A stretch of 13,975 nt of DNA from Candidatus Zipacnadia bacterium (GTDB taxonomy: Bacteria; Armatimonadota; UBA5377; JALGUK01), in NCBI GenBank assembly GCA_029820875.1, contig JALGUK010000044.1, forward strand, positions 1 to 13,975. The letters run 5' to 3'. The number at the start of each line of letters is the position of its first letter. The stretch's first letter is position 1. Under the pieces are notes generated by a model that was not told where the DNA came from, did no database searches, and saw only the letters and a program-made list of their open reading frames with translations. Positions 1 to 6,247 of the stretch are shown here, piece by piece. The position numbers and the translations under genes are program-made.

Positions 1-1
1 G

Positions 2-283
2 ATAATGCAGTCCGTCCGCGAACAGACCGACGGCAACTGCAAGCTCCTCTGGCCGCTCACTTACTACAAGCGCACCGTGTACGGGCTGGCCCGCAATTCC
101 GGCCTTTCGGTTCCGGATTACACCCAACGCATTCTGGAGCTGACCGCGGAGTATGGCGGGGCGGGGGTCAACTTGACAACCGTGGACTACAACATGAAGA
201 ACCCTCCGCAGGCGCTCGACATAGACGTCGTGATGCGACTGTACAACTGGATGCACGGGCCACACAGGTGGCAAGCTCCGTAG
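2..283 (+). CDS. C-terminal fragment of an unrecognised protein, cut by the window edge
   Basis: The reading frame is open to the left edge of the window and ends at TAG 281-283. The ATG at 5-7 is therefore probably internal rather than the start. About 93 residues are visible and I recognise no family. The fragment contains a hydrophobic stretch (KLLWPLTYYKRTVYG) and later a strand-like GGAGVNLTTVDYN. These would fit the last strands of a TIM-barrel glycosidase-like protein such as those further along the window, but that is a guess from texture, not a motif match. The tail ends in an aromatic- and histidine-rich segment (YNWMHGPHRW). The next gene is more than 400 bp away across a repeat block, so the fragment is probably the end of a separate transcription unit. 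Confidence 0.6.
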   Translation: MMQSVREQTDGNCKLLWPLTYYKRTVYGLARNSGLSVPDYTQRILELTAEYGGAGVNLTTVDYNMKNPPQALDIDVVMRLYNWMHGPHRWQAP

Positions 284-306
284 GTCTGCGATTCATCGCG
301 TGGCGT

Positions 307-327
307 CCGCGGGCGGGACGCCCGCGG
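307..327. repeat. GC hairpin at the entrance to the tandem repeat block
   Basis: CCGCGGGC (307-314) and GCCCGCGG (320-327) form a perfect 8-bp stem with a 5-nt loop, GGGAC. It lies 24 bp after the upstream stop codon. It could act as a terminator-like or mRNA-stabilising structure, but no T-tract follows, so an intrinsic terminator is not demonstrated. The right arm is also the start of the first 61-bp repeat unit. I have a general recollection of CGGGACGCCCGCGGTACC-type sequences as dispersed repeats in related genomes, which I cannot verify here. Confidence 0.6.
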
Positions 328-531
328 TACCAGGGAGTGAGTGTCATCAAGGACCTTCGTCAGTTCGTCTTCATCGGGACGCCCGCGGTACCAGGGAGTA
401 AGTGTCATTAAGGACCTTCGTCAGTTTGTCTTCACCGGCGCGCCCGCGGTACCAGGGAGTGAGTGTCATCAAGGACCTTCGTCAGTTCGTCTTCATTGGC
501 ACGCCCGCAGTCCAGGGGATTGAGTGCTGGC
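321..531. repeat. 61-bp tandem repeat, three full units plus a decayed partial fourth
   Basis: Units begin at 321, 382 and 443, each with CCCGCGGTACCAGGGAGT, giving an exact 61-bp period. A fourth, degraded unit begins at 504 (CCCGCAGTCCAGGGGATT) and fades out by about 531. Units differ by only a few substitutions, for example GAGTGAGTGTCATC versus GAGTAAGTGTCATT. No unique spacers separate the units, so this is not CRISPR. The period is not a multiple of three and no SD-led gene spans it, so it is unlikely to encode a protein repeat. It resembles a minisatellite built from an intergenic palindromic element. Confidence 0.9.
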
Positions 532-562
532 ACGAAGCGGGTGCCCGTAGCTGCGCCTTGCT

Positions 563-585
563 CCCCTCTCCCGTAGGGAGAGGGG
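563..585. repeat. Perfect 10-bp stem-loop of REP type, left arm
   Basis: CCCCTCTCCC (563-572), loop GTA, GGGAGAGGGG (576-585) is a perfect inverted repeat. The following CCGGGGGTGAGGCAG is characteristic of a family of REP-like intergenic palindromes (CTCTCCC/GGGAGAGGGGCCGGGGGTGAGG) that I recall from many bacterial genomes. A related sequence appears inverted about 40 bp downstream (625-646), so this is probably one arm of a paired element. No coding role is visible. Confidence 0.75.
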
Positions 586-624
586 CCGGGGGTGAGGCAG
601 CCGTTGAACCTTGCGAACGACGGC

Positions 625-681
625 CTCACCCCCCTACCCCCTCTCCTTCGCCGCTCCTGCGGAGCGTCTCTGGAGAGGGGG
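625..681. repeat. Second REP-like palindrome with nested hairpin, right arm
   Basis: CCCCCTCTCC (637-646) pairs perfectly with GGAGAGGGGG (672-681). Inside that stem, CGCTCC (652-657) pairs with GGAGCG (661-666) across a 3-nt loop, giving a nested cruciform-like structure. The CTCACCCCC stretch at 625-633 is roughly the reverse complement of GGGGGTGAG after the first palindrome (588-596), so 563-681 behaves as an inverted pair of REP units. It ends about 20 bp before the Shine-Dalgarno of the next gene and may act as a boundary or RNA-stabilising structure. Confidence 0.75.
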
Positions 682-719
682 AGACGACCTCACTGTGAAT
701 CGAGGAGGAGGGATGCCCG

Positions 720-1838
720 ATGTCGAACGGAATGCGCCGCCGCGACTTCATCAACCTCACCGCCATGGGCGCGGCGTTGATTATGCTTTCAGCAACGGCA
801 AGCCTGGTGTCAGCGGACATTGACATCAGGCTGCCCAAGCCGGATGGCTGGGTAGCCAGTATCCGGATGGAGCTGTCTATCCGCAGCCGCAGCGCAGAGC
901 CGGTGCAGGTGCGGATCTGCGTCCCCTTGTATGGGGCTATCTGGCAGTTGCCCGGCCCGGACCCCCGGCTGCGTGCGGCCGTCAAGCTCGACGGCGCGAC
1001 TCTCGAGTACTCGCTCCCTGGGTTCGAGGAGTTGGCGAAGCCCTTCCTTGAAGAGTGGGCCGAGAAGGGCTGGCAGCTACTCGGGGCCACGGACCCGGAA
1101 CTGAAGGCTCAGTTAGAGTCGCTTGACCGCGATAGTGATCAGTTGCCGCGTGGGAAGATGGAAGCATTGGATGCGCTGGTCGAGGCACACGCGGACAGGC
1201 ACGGCGACCGCGTCCGGTACTGGGGGTTCCAGGTGCCGAAGTTCCTGGTCTTCCGGCATCTTTACCGCTTCGACCGGGAGCTGCACGTGGATCGTGCGTT
1301 GGAGTTCCTCGATCCTCAGTTCACGCACGACGCGTACGACCTGGACAGCAGGCTCCTCGAGCAATGGCACCTGAACGTCTGGCTGATGCGCGATCCGTAC
1401 GACGGGCGGCTGTACCAACCTCACGATACCTTCTGGAAGCCCAAGGGAAGGGGCGTGCACGTGCTGGAGTTCGACGTGACGCTTCAGCCCGGGAAGACGC
1501 ATGTTCTGGCCGCTTTCTACCGACAGGCCGTAGGCTATGAGCGCTGTGCCTACCGTGCGGGTGATCTGTGGAGCCGCCAGTTGTGCTTCGTCACTGAGGA
1601 GAACGCGCGCAAGTGGGCGGACTGGAGATGGGTTCGGTGGACCGTCCGGTGGCCGGAGGGCACCCGGCGGATATCATTCGGCCCGCGGGGATCGTACAAG
1701 TCTCATCCAGCACGGTACTGGCGAGAGGGCGGCTACCACAACGCTTCGTATTGGTCCGGTGCCCTCTGGCCGAACCAACACATTGGGTGGACGCGGAGAC
1801 AGCCGGTTCCGCGGAGACGAGACGTCCAGGCACAATAG
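720..1838 (+). CDS. Tat-leader exported protein of unknown family
   Basis: This 372-residue protein is not recognised. A strong Shine-Dalgarno (GAGGAGGAGGG, 702-712) lies 7 nt before ATG 720, which fixes the start. The N-terminus has a twin-arginine type leader: MRRRDFINL at residues 5-13, a hydrophobic stretch to about residue 31 and a probable signal peptidase site after LVSA (residue 32). Export by Tat suggests a folded or cofactor-bearing protein acting outside the cytoplasm, although no metal- or cofactor-binding signature is obvious. The mature part is mixed alpha/beta, rich in Trp, Tyr and Arg towards the C-terminus. The last ~15 residues are Arg- and Pro-rich and overlap a 14-bp sequence repeated at 3761, so the original C-terminus may have been altered by a repeat. 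The FAD oxidoreductase follows after 24 bp with a near-identical leader, suggesting that the two are expressed and exported together. Confidence 0.8.
   Translation: MSNGMRRRDFINLTAMGAALIMLSATASLVSADIDIRLPKPDGWVASIRMELSIRSRSAEPVQVRICVPLYGAIWQLPGPDPRLRAAVKLDGATLEYSLPGFEELAKPFLEEWAEKGWQLLGATDPELKAQLESLDRDSDQLPRGKMEALDALVEAHADRHGDRVRYWGFQVPKFLVFRHLYRFDRELHVDRALEFLDPQFTHDAYDLDSRLLEQWHLNVWLMRDPYDGRLYQPHDTFWKPKGRGVHVLEFDVTLQPGKTHVLAAFYRQAVGYERCAYRAGDLWSRQLCFVTEENARKWADWRWVRWTVRWPEGTRRISFGPRGSYKSHPARYWREGGYHNASYWSGALWPNQHIGWTRRQPVPRRRDVQAQ
732..772 (+). repeat. 41-bp direct repeat encoding the Tat leader, copy 1
   Basis: The bases coding MRRRDFINLTAMG plus two further bases are identical to 1875-1915 at the start of the next gene. 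Synonymous positions match as well as the protein, whereas flanking sequence on both sides differs. This points to a copied leader or gene conversion rather than protein-level constraint alone. Confidence 0.9.
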
Positions 1839-1862
1839 CTGGGATAGGGGTGCTGTAGAGCC

Positions 1863-3355
1863 ATGCCAGAGAAGATGCGCCGCCGCGACTTCATCAACCT
1901 CACCGCCATGGGCGCCGCTGCCTTGAGCACAGGTGGAGCAAACATGCGCTGTATGAGGCCGATGTGGTCATCGCCGGCTCGGGGCTTTCAAGCACATTTG
2001 CCGCTATCGCAGCCGCGCGGCTTGGAGCCAGGACCGTGGTGATAGATCGTTTCGGCAGTCTCGGGGGCAACATGGGTCCGGGGCTGATTTGCATGGGCAG
2101 CCTCGATGCCGAGGCTCCCTACACACTGCCCGGGGGACTGGCCGGCATCCCTAAGGAGTTCATGCAGCGCCTGCACGCTATGCGTGTGGATGGAAAGCGC
2201 TATCCCGAGGACAGCAAAATCGCCTCGTATCTCGCCTGCGAGATGATGGAGGAGGCAGGCGTGGACCTGGTACTTTCGGCCTATGCCGCCGACCCCATCA
2301 TGGAGGGTAATACGGTCAAGGGGATATTCGTCGAATGCAAGTCCGGCCGCGCGGCGATTCCCGCCACGGTGACGGTTGATGGAACCGGCGACGCCGACAT
2401 CGCAGCACGCGCGGGAGCGAATATCATCCGGTATCTGCCGGACAGCGAGGCGCCGCCGGAGTACATCCGGCCTCCACACAACAGCGACCAGTGGCCCACG
2501 CTCTACGAGGACACCCACATGCTGTGTGTCGCGGCTGGGGTGGATCTCGCAAAGTTCGAGGAGTTCATCAACCGGAACGTGAATATCTCCCAGGAAGACC
2601 GGGATTGGCGTGCGAAGACGGGCCCTGTGGACTCAGCCCCCACCATCCTTGTGCCTGCATTGCGGGAAGCGTGGGAGGGCGGCGAGTATCGGCCCTACCA
2701 CGAGATAGAGCCGAACGTACGGATGTACACGCTCAACGAGTTCAACCCATTCCACGGCATAGGGAGCGGACTTGCAGTATTTTACATCGCCTGCGTGGGT
2801 GCGGTGGACCCGGGCAATCCAGTGCAAATATCGCGCTTAGAGGCCCGGATGCGTGTGCAGGCGTTCGAGACCGTCCGATTCTACCGCAAGCACGCCGAGG
2901 GCTTCGAGGAAGCGTACTTGCTGTACTACGCGCCGTTTCTGGGTTTCCGCGGCGGGCCCTGCGTCGAGGGAGACTACACGCTCACACTCGAGGACATGTT
3001 CGGCGGCCGTAAGTCCGATGATGTATTGTACCGCAACATCCACGAGCACGTGCACGGTGGGGAAAAGTCGGGCTTTGACGTGTCCTACGCCATAACCCTC
3101 CCCAAGGGAATCGAAGGGCTGCTGGTCTGCGGCAGGGGAGCCTCCTACCTCCGACGCGGCCACGAGCCAACCGGAATGCGCGCCCGGCCCAGCATGATGG
3201 TTTTCGGACAGACGGTCGGGACGGCTGCGGCCATCGCGGCGCTGGACGGTGTGACACCCCGAAACGTAGACCTGAAGAAGGTCCAGCGGCGGCTTATCGC
3301 CGACGGGATATTCCTGGGCGAGCCGGAGCGGCTGAGGGAGTTGGGGCTGACGTAA
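1863..3355 (+). CDS. Tat-leader FAD-dependent oxidoreductase with apparent frameshift near 1940
   Basis: The body resembles the FAD-dependent oxidoreductase family (Pfam FAD_oxidored type). It has an N-terminal dinucleotide-binding motif (YEADVVIAGSGLSS, then TVVIDR), followed by LGGNMGPG. The C-terminus has GLLVCGRGASYLRRGHEPTG and an Ala-rich FAD-contact helix. Such proteins use FAD for redox chemistry on small substrates; the substrate here is unknown. ATG 1863 opens a Tat leader (MPEKMRRRDFINLTAMGAAALSTGGA), but this frame runs out of homology at about 1940. The Rossmann domain continues in the -1 frame, which includes the codons for KHALYEAD upstream of GTG 1964. One extra A in the AAA at 1940-1942 would join them as GGAKHALYEADVV, giving a normal 497-residue protein. 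Either one base is missing in the assembly or the gene is genuinely broken. Starting at GTG 1964 would remove the beginning of the first beta strand, so I do not favour it. A weak SD (AGGGGTG, 1846-1852) precedes ATG 1863. Confidence 0.85.
1875..1915 (+). repeat. 41-bp direct repeat encoding the Tat leader, copy 2
   Basis: These bases are identical to 732-772 and encode the same RRRDFINLTAMG segment. Identity stops at GGCGCC versus GGCGCG. Confidence 0.9.
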
Positions 3356-3535
3356 GAGTATGGGAAGTGCTCAGCTTGTCACTCTGAGCGAAGAATCTCG
3401 CCAATGGGTACATACGGGTCGCCTCGAGCGTCCTTCTTATCCTGAGTGAAGCGGAAGGGCCTGCATGGACAAGCGAGGACGCCTGGGCTACCGCTCAAAA
3501 AGAAACACTGCGTCAATAGGCGTGAAACGCTCATA
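3356..3535. other. Non-coding stretch with REP-like motifs, no gene seen
   Basis: GCTCAG (3369-3374) and CTGAGC (3384-3389) form a 6-bp stem just after the FAD gene, without a T-tract. The overlapping TCACTCTGAGCGAAGAATCTC and, about 60 bp on, ATCCTGAGTGAAGCGGAAGG (3439-3458) are related to CTGAGCGAAGCGAAG-type dispersed motifs that I recall from many bacterial genomes. CCTTC/GAAGG (3432-3436/3454-3458) and GCGTCCT/AGGACGC (3428-3434/3476-3482) can form an outer stem-loop around the second motif. I see no SD-led gene. Confidence 0.5.
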
Positions 3536-3541
3536 AACTGC

Positions 3542-3567
3542 TTGATTTTTCCTCGGGGGGATATAAT
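3542..3567 (+). promoter_or_regulatory. Candidate sigma70-type promoter for the prepilin-like gene
   Basis: A perfect TATAAT lies at 3562-3567 in a locally AT-rich patch of otherwise GC-rich DNA. TTGATT (3542-3547) is the nearest -35-like hexamer, but the spacing is only 14 bp, shorter than the usual 16-18. If used, it would give a leader of roughly 230 nt before GTG 3806. The region upstream contains stem-loops and marks a likely break from the FAD gene. Confidence 0.35.
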
Positions 3568-3735
3568 TCTATTCAAACTTCGACGGCCTCAACCGCCGTT
3601 TCCGCGCCAGGAGGAATGTAATCGGCTACAAGGAAATTGCCTACGGGAAGTGAAATAAATCAAGCGCGTGGATGTATTCGTGGGGTAGGAGAAGCTTTAT
3701 TGCCTGTGGATGCCGGCACAGCGAGAATGTTGCGC

Positions 3736-3746
3736 AAAGGAGGTGA
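3736..3746 (+). promoter_or_regulatory. Orphan extended Shine-Dalgarno (AAAGGAGGTGA)
   Basis: The 11-mer is fully complementary to the canonical 16S rRNA tail (UCACCUCCUUU). No ATG, GTG or TTG follows at a normal 5-10 nt spacing. The real start of the prepilin gene (GTG 3806) has its own SD, AGGAGGGG at 3791-3798, 7 nt upstream. The orphan site may be a remnant of an earlier start, a ribosome standby site, or part of a leader regulatory element. Confidence 0.5.
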
Positions 3747-3805
3747 GAAACGAAGTCCGGCAGCCGGTTCCGCGTAAGCTTCGATAATTCAGGAGGGGAA
3801 CAATC

Positions 3806-4504
3806 GTGCGAAGGAATGGTAATGGATTCACGCTCATTGAATTGCTCGTTGTAATCGCGATCATTGCGATTCTGGCGGCAATTCTTTTCCCGGTGTTCGC
3901 AAAGGCACGGGAAAAGGCGCTCGCCTCGGCGTGTTTGTCAAACACCAAACAGTTGGCACTGGCACTGCAGATGTATTGCCAAGACTACGACCAGCGGCTG
4001 CCGTTCATGGCCGCCGACAACTGGAGCGCCTGCTGGCCGGAGTTCCTGCAGCCGTACGTCAAGAACGAGAATATCTTCCAGTGCCCCGCCTCGCCGATGA
4101 ACTCGCGGACCGGGCCTGGTGGCTATGGGGGCTATGACCGCATCGCCTGCGGCTACGGCGCAACCTATCCACACACGCCCTACCGCCCAGGCCTTCCGAA
4201 GAACACCAGCGCGCCGTCCTGGGTTCAGAGCCTGCCGGAACTCAAGTACCCGGCGGAGCAGATGTACGCGGCGGACCTGGACTACAAGGCGCGGTACGTG
4301 TATGTCCCCGGCGACCTGAACGGGATCTACTGCCCCTTCTGCTTTGGCTCCTTGGGCCCGCCCTTCACATACGGATGCGTCGCCGACCGGCATAATGAGG
4401 GGGCCAACGTGGTCTTCTTCGACGGCCACGCGAAGTGGATGAAGAGGGACCGGATGGTCACTGACACGCCGGAGGCCCGGCGGCTGTGGATTCACGAGAA
4501 TTAG
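3806..4504 (+). CDS. Type IV pilin-like protein with H-X9-DG C-terminal motif
   Basis: The 232-residue protein begins MRRNGNG then [15 protein letters not shown]. This is a class III prepilin leader cut after Gly7 by a prepilin peptidase, with Glu at +5 and a long hydrophobic N-terminal helix, followed by [12 protein letters not shown] and [16 protein letters not shown]. His196 followed nine residues later by DG (206-207), in [14 protein letters not shown], is the H-X9-DG motif of the DUF1559-type pseudopilin family. These families are greatly expanded in Armatimonadota and Planctomycetes and are thought to be surface or pseudopilus components; their exact role is unclear. The start is GTG 3806 with SD AGGAGGGG at 3791-3798. 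The mature domain has several Cys residues that could form disulfides outside the cell. It has its own candidate promoter and sits between the oxidoreductase pair and the glycosidase-like run. Confidence 0.95.
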   Translation: MRRNGNGFTLIELLVVIAIIAILAAILFPVFAKAREKALASACLSNTKQLALALQMYCQDYDQRLPFMAADNWSACWPEFLQPYVKNENIFQCPASPMNSRTGPGGYGGYDRIACGYGATYPHTPYRPGLPKNTSAPSWVQSLPELKYPAEQMYAADLDYKARYVYVPGDLNGIYCPFCFGSLGPPFTYGCVADRHNEGANVVFFDGHAKWMKRDRMVTDTPEARRLWIHEN

Positions 4505-4540
4505 CGTGGCCGGTTGCCATGCTCCTGCGCGGTCTCGGTC

Positions 4541-4565
4541 TGGGGGCGAGTGACCCTCGCCCCTA
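4541..4565. terminator. Stem-loop after the prepilin-like gene
   Basis: GGGGCGAG (4543-4550) and CTCGCCCC (4556-4563) form a perfect 8-bp stem with loop TGACC. A G-T wobble and a T-A pair extend it to 10 bp. It lies about 40 bp after the prepilin stop. There is no T-run, so it is either a weak or Rho-assisted terminator or another dispersed GC palindrome. Confidence 0.4.
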
Positions 4566-4610
4566 CAGGCTGTTCAGCACCAATGAGCACACTACAGGAG
4601 GGCGACAGAT

Positions 4611-6143
4611 ATGACACGTACGGTGGTATTGCTGTCTGCGGCGGTCGCGCTGAGTCTGGCCTCCAGCACGGTCGTCAGCCAGCCGGTTGACATCGGCGGA
4701 CGGCTCGAGCTGATGGTGGATGACTATCTGATCGAGTCCATGCACCGCCCCGAGCGCCGCGAAATCGTGTTCAACACCGACGCTCCGTGGGAAGGCAATG
4801 CCTGCGGGTATGTCTCTATGTTCAAAGACGGGGACGTGTATCGGATGTATTATCACGGTGCTCACTATCGTCACAGCGGCCCGCCGGCTCAGGCGCTCGA
4901 GGATCACCCGTGGGTTCTGTGCTATATCGAGAGCGACGACGGCATCAACTGGCGCCGCCCTGAGCTTGGCTTGTTCGAGTTCAATGGCTCGACGGCCAAC
5001 AACATCATCCTGACTCCAGAGGCAGTGGCCGAGGTTGGGGGAGATCCCGCCCACACGGCGGTTTTCAAGGACGCGAACCCCGATTGCCCCGAAGATGAGA
5101 AGTACAAGATCATCATGCTCGGTTCGAAGCCCCGCGGGTTGTACGTGCTCAAGTCCGGCGATGGCATTCACTTCACCCTCATGAGCAGGGAGCCTAGCGT
5201 GACTGTGGGAGCATTCGACTCCCAGAACCTCGCCTTCTGGGACCCCGTGCGAAAGGAGTACCGCGAATACCACAGAGGCTTCAAGGACAACGTTCGCGAC
5301 ATCATGACCGCAACATCCAACGATGTGCTGCACTTCCCCGAGCCCCAGTGGCTGCAATACCCGGGCGCACCGAAGGAACATCTGTACACCAATCAGATCG
5401 CGCCGTACTACCGGGCACCCCATATCTTCATCGGCACACCTGCCCGCTACACGGACCGGGGCTGGCTTGACCCGCTCTTTGACCTGCCGGGCCTGGACGA
5501 GCGCCTGGCCCGCGCCAAAGCCAGTCGGCGATACGGAACCGCCGTCACGGATTCGTGCTTCATGACCAGCCGCGACGGCCTGACCTTCAAGCGCTGGCCT
5601 GAAGCGTTCATCCGGCCCGGGCCAAGGCAGCGGGAGAGCTGGGTCTACGGCGACAACTACCTCGCCTGGGGAATGGTCGAGACCAAGGCCGACCTGGAAG
5701 ACGCTCCGAATGAACTGTCCCTGTACGCCTCCGAGGGCTACTGGGAGGGGACGCAGGTGAGCATCCGGCGGTACGCTCTTCGCATTGATGGATTCGTGTC
5801 GGTCAACGCACCGCTCTCAGGCGGGGAGATCGTCACGAAGCCTATTATCTTCGATGGAGGCAATCTGACGATCAACGCCGAGACCTCCGGCGCCGGCGGT
5901 ATCCAGGTGGAGATCCAGGACGCCGACGGGAACCCACTCGATGGCTACAGCCTCGAGGAATGCCCGGAAATCCGCTGTGATAGCCTGCGCCATACGGTCC
6001 GCTGGGAAGTCAAGGGTGGGGATGTCCGTCCTCTGGCCGGCCGCCCCATCCGTCTGCGGTTCGTCCTGCGCGACGCCGACCTATACGCGTTCCAGTTCAG
6101 CCCATTCGAGCCTGATCCGGTGCGTCCCGATGTGGGCGAGTAG
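4611..6143 (+). CDS. P1: secreted beta-propeller glycosidase-like protein, diverged paralogue
   Basis: This 510-residue protein starts at ATG 4611 after SD AGGAGGG and has a Sec signal peptide (hydrophobic LLSAAVALSLASSTVVS to about residue 23). It shares the whole architecture of the proteins at 6248 and 11735: the opening motif LELMVDDYLIE (residues 32-42), IESDDGINW, VFKDANPDCPEDEKYK and DGIHF. Near the end come RRYALRIDGFVSV and a beta-sandwich tail ending DLYAFQF. Repeated D-G-x-x-[WF] turns and this layout suggest a five-bladed propeller with a C-terminal sandwich, as in GH32/GH43/GH68-type clans. I cannot name a GH family or assign catalytic residues with certainty; paired acids such as Asp37/Asp38 are candidates. 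By eye it is only about one third identical to the other two paralogues, so it may act on a different linkage. It opens the co-directional run. Confidence 0.8.
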   Translation: MTRTVVLLSAAVALSLASSTVVSQPVDIGGRLELMVDDYLIESMHRPERREIVFNTDAPWEGNACGYVSMFKDGDVYRMYYHGAHYRHSGPPAQALEDHPWVLCYIESDDGINWRRPELGLFEFNGSTANNIILTPEAVAEVGGDPAHTAVFKDANPDCPEDEKYKIIMLGSKPRGLYVLKSGDGIHFTLMSREPSVTVGAFDSQNLAFWDPVRKEYREYHRGFKDNVRDIMTATSNDVLHFPEPQWLQYPGAPKEHLYTNQIAPYYRAPHIFIGTPARYTDRGWLDPLFDLPGLDERLARAKASRRYGTAVTDSCFMTSRDGLTFKRWPEAFIRPGPRQRESWVYGDNYLAWGMVETKADLEDAPNELSLYASEGYWEGTQVSIRRYALRIDGFVSVNAPLSGGEIVTKPIIFDGGNLTINAETSGAGGIQVEIQDADGNPLDGYSLEECPEIRCDSLRHTVRWEVKGGDVRPLAGRPIRLRFVLRDADLYAFQFSPFEPDPVRPDVGE

Positions 6144-6247
6144 GCGCTGTCATTCCCGTCCGGGCACAGGCCCCGCCAACAGGACGAGACGGCTTCTGCC
6201 GGCCGTTGTCTTGGGCCATTAAGGAAATGCGAACCTCGGAAAGGGAG

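Noticed and set aside
321..531. Possible CRISPR array in the 61-bp repeats
   Set aside because: The units abut without unique spacers and vary internally; no cas genes are present.
402..698. 98-residue + strand ORF across the repeat block
   Set aside because: It spans non-coding repeats with a period not divisible by three, has no SD, and its sequence is repeat translation.
1935..1950. Programmed -1 frameshifting to join the Tat leader and FAD domain
   Set aside because: There is no X-XXY-YYZ slippery heptamer and no obvious downstream pseudoknot; a lost A is simpler.
3609..3621. AGGAGG followed by ATG-TAA, a start-stop mini-ORF
   Set aside because: Only one base separates the SD and ATG, so initiation is unlikely; probably chance.
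3446..3658. 70-residue + strand ORF in the intergenic region
   Set aside because: No SD, runs through REP-like motifs and the promoter candidate, and no recognisable sequence.
3710..3787. Short leader ORFs (25 codons from 3710; 16 codons from ATG 3727) spanning the orphan SD
   Set aside because: Neither has an SD at usable spacing and neither shows attenuation-like codon runs.
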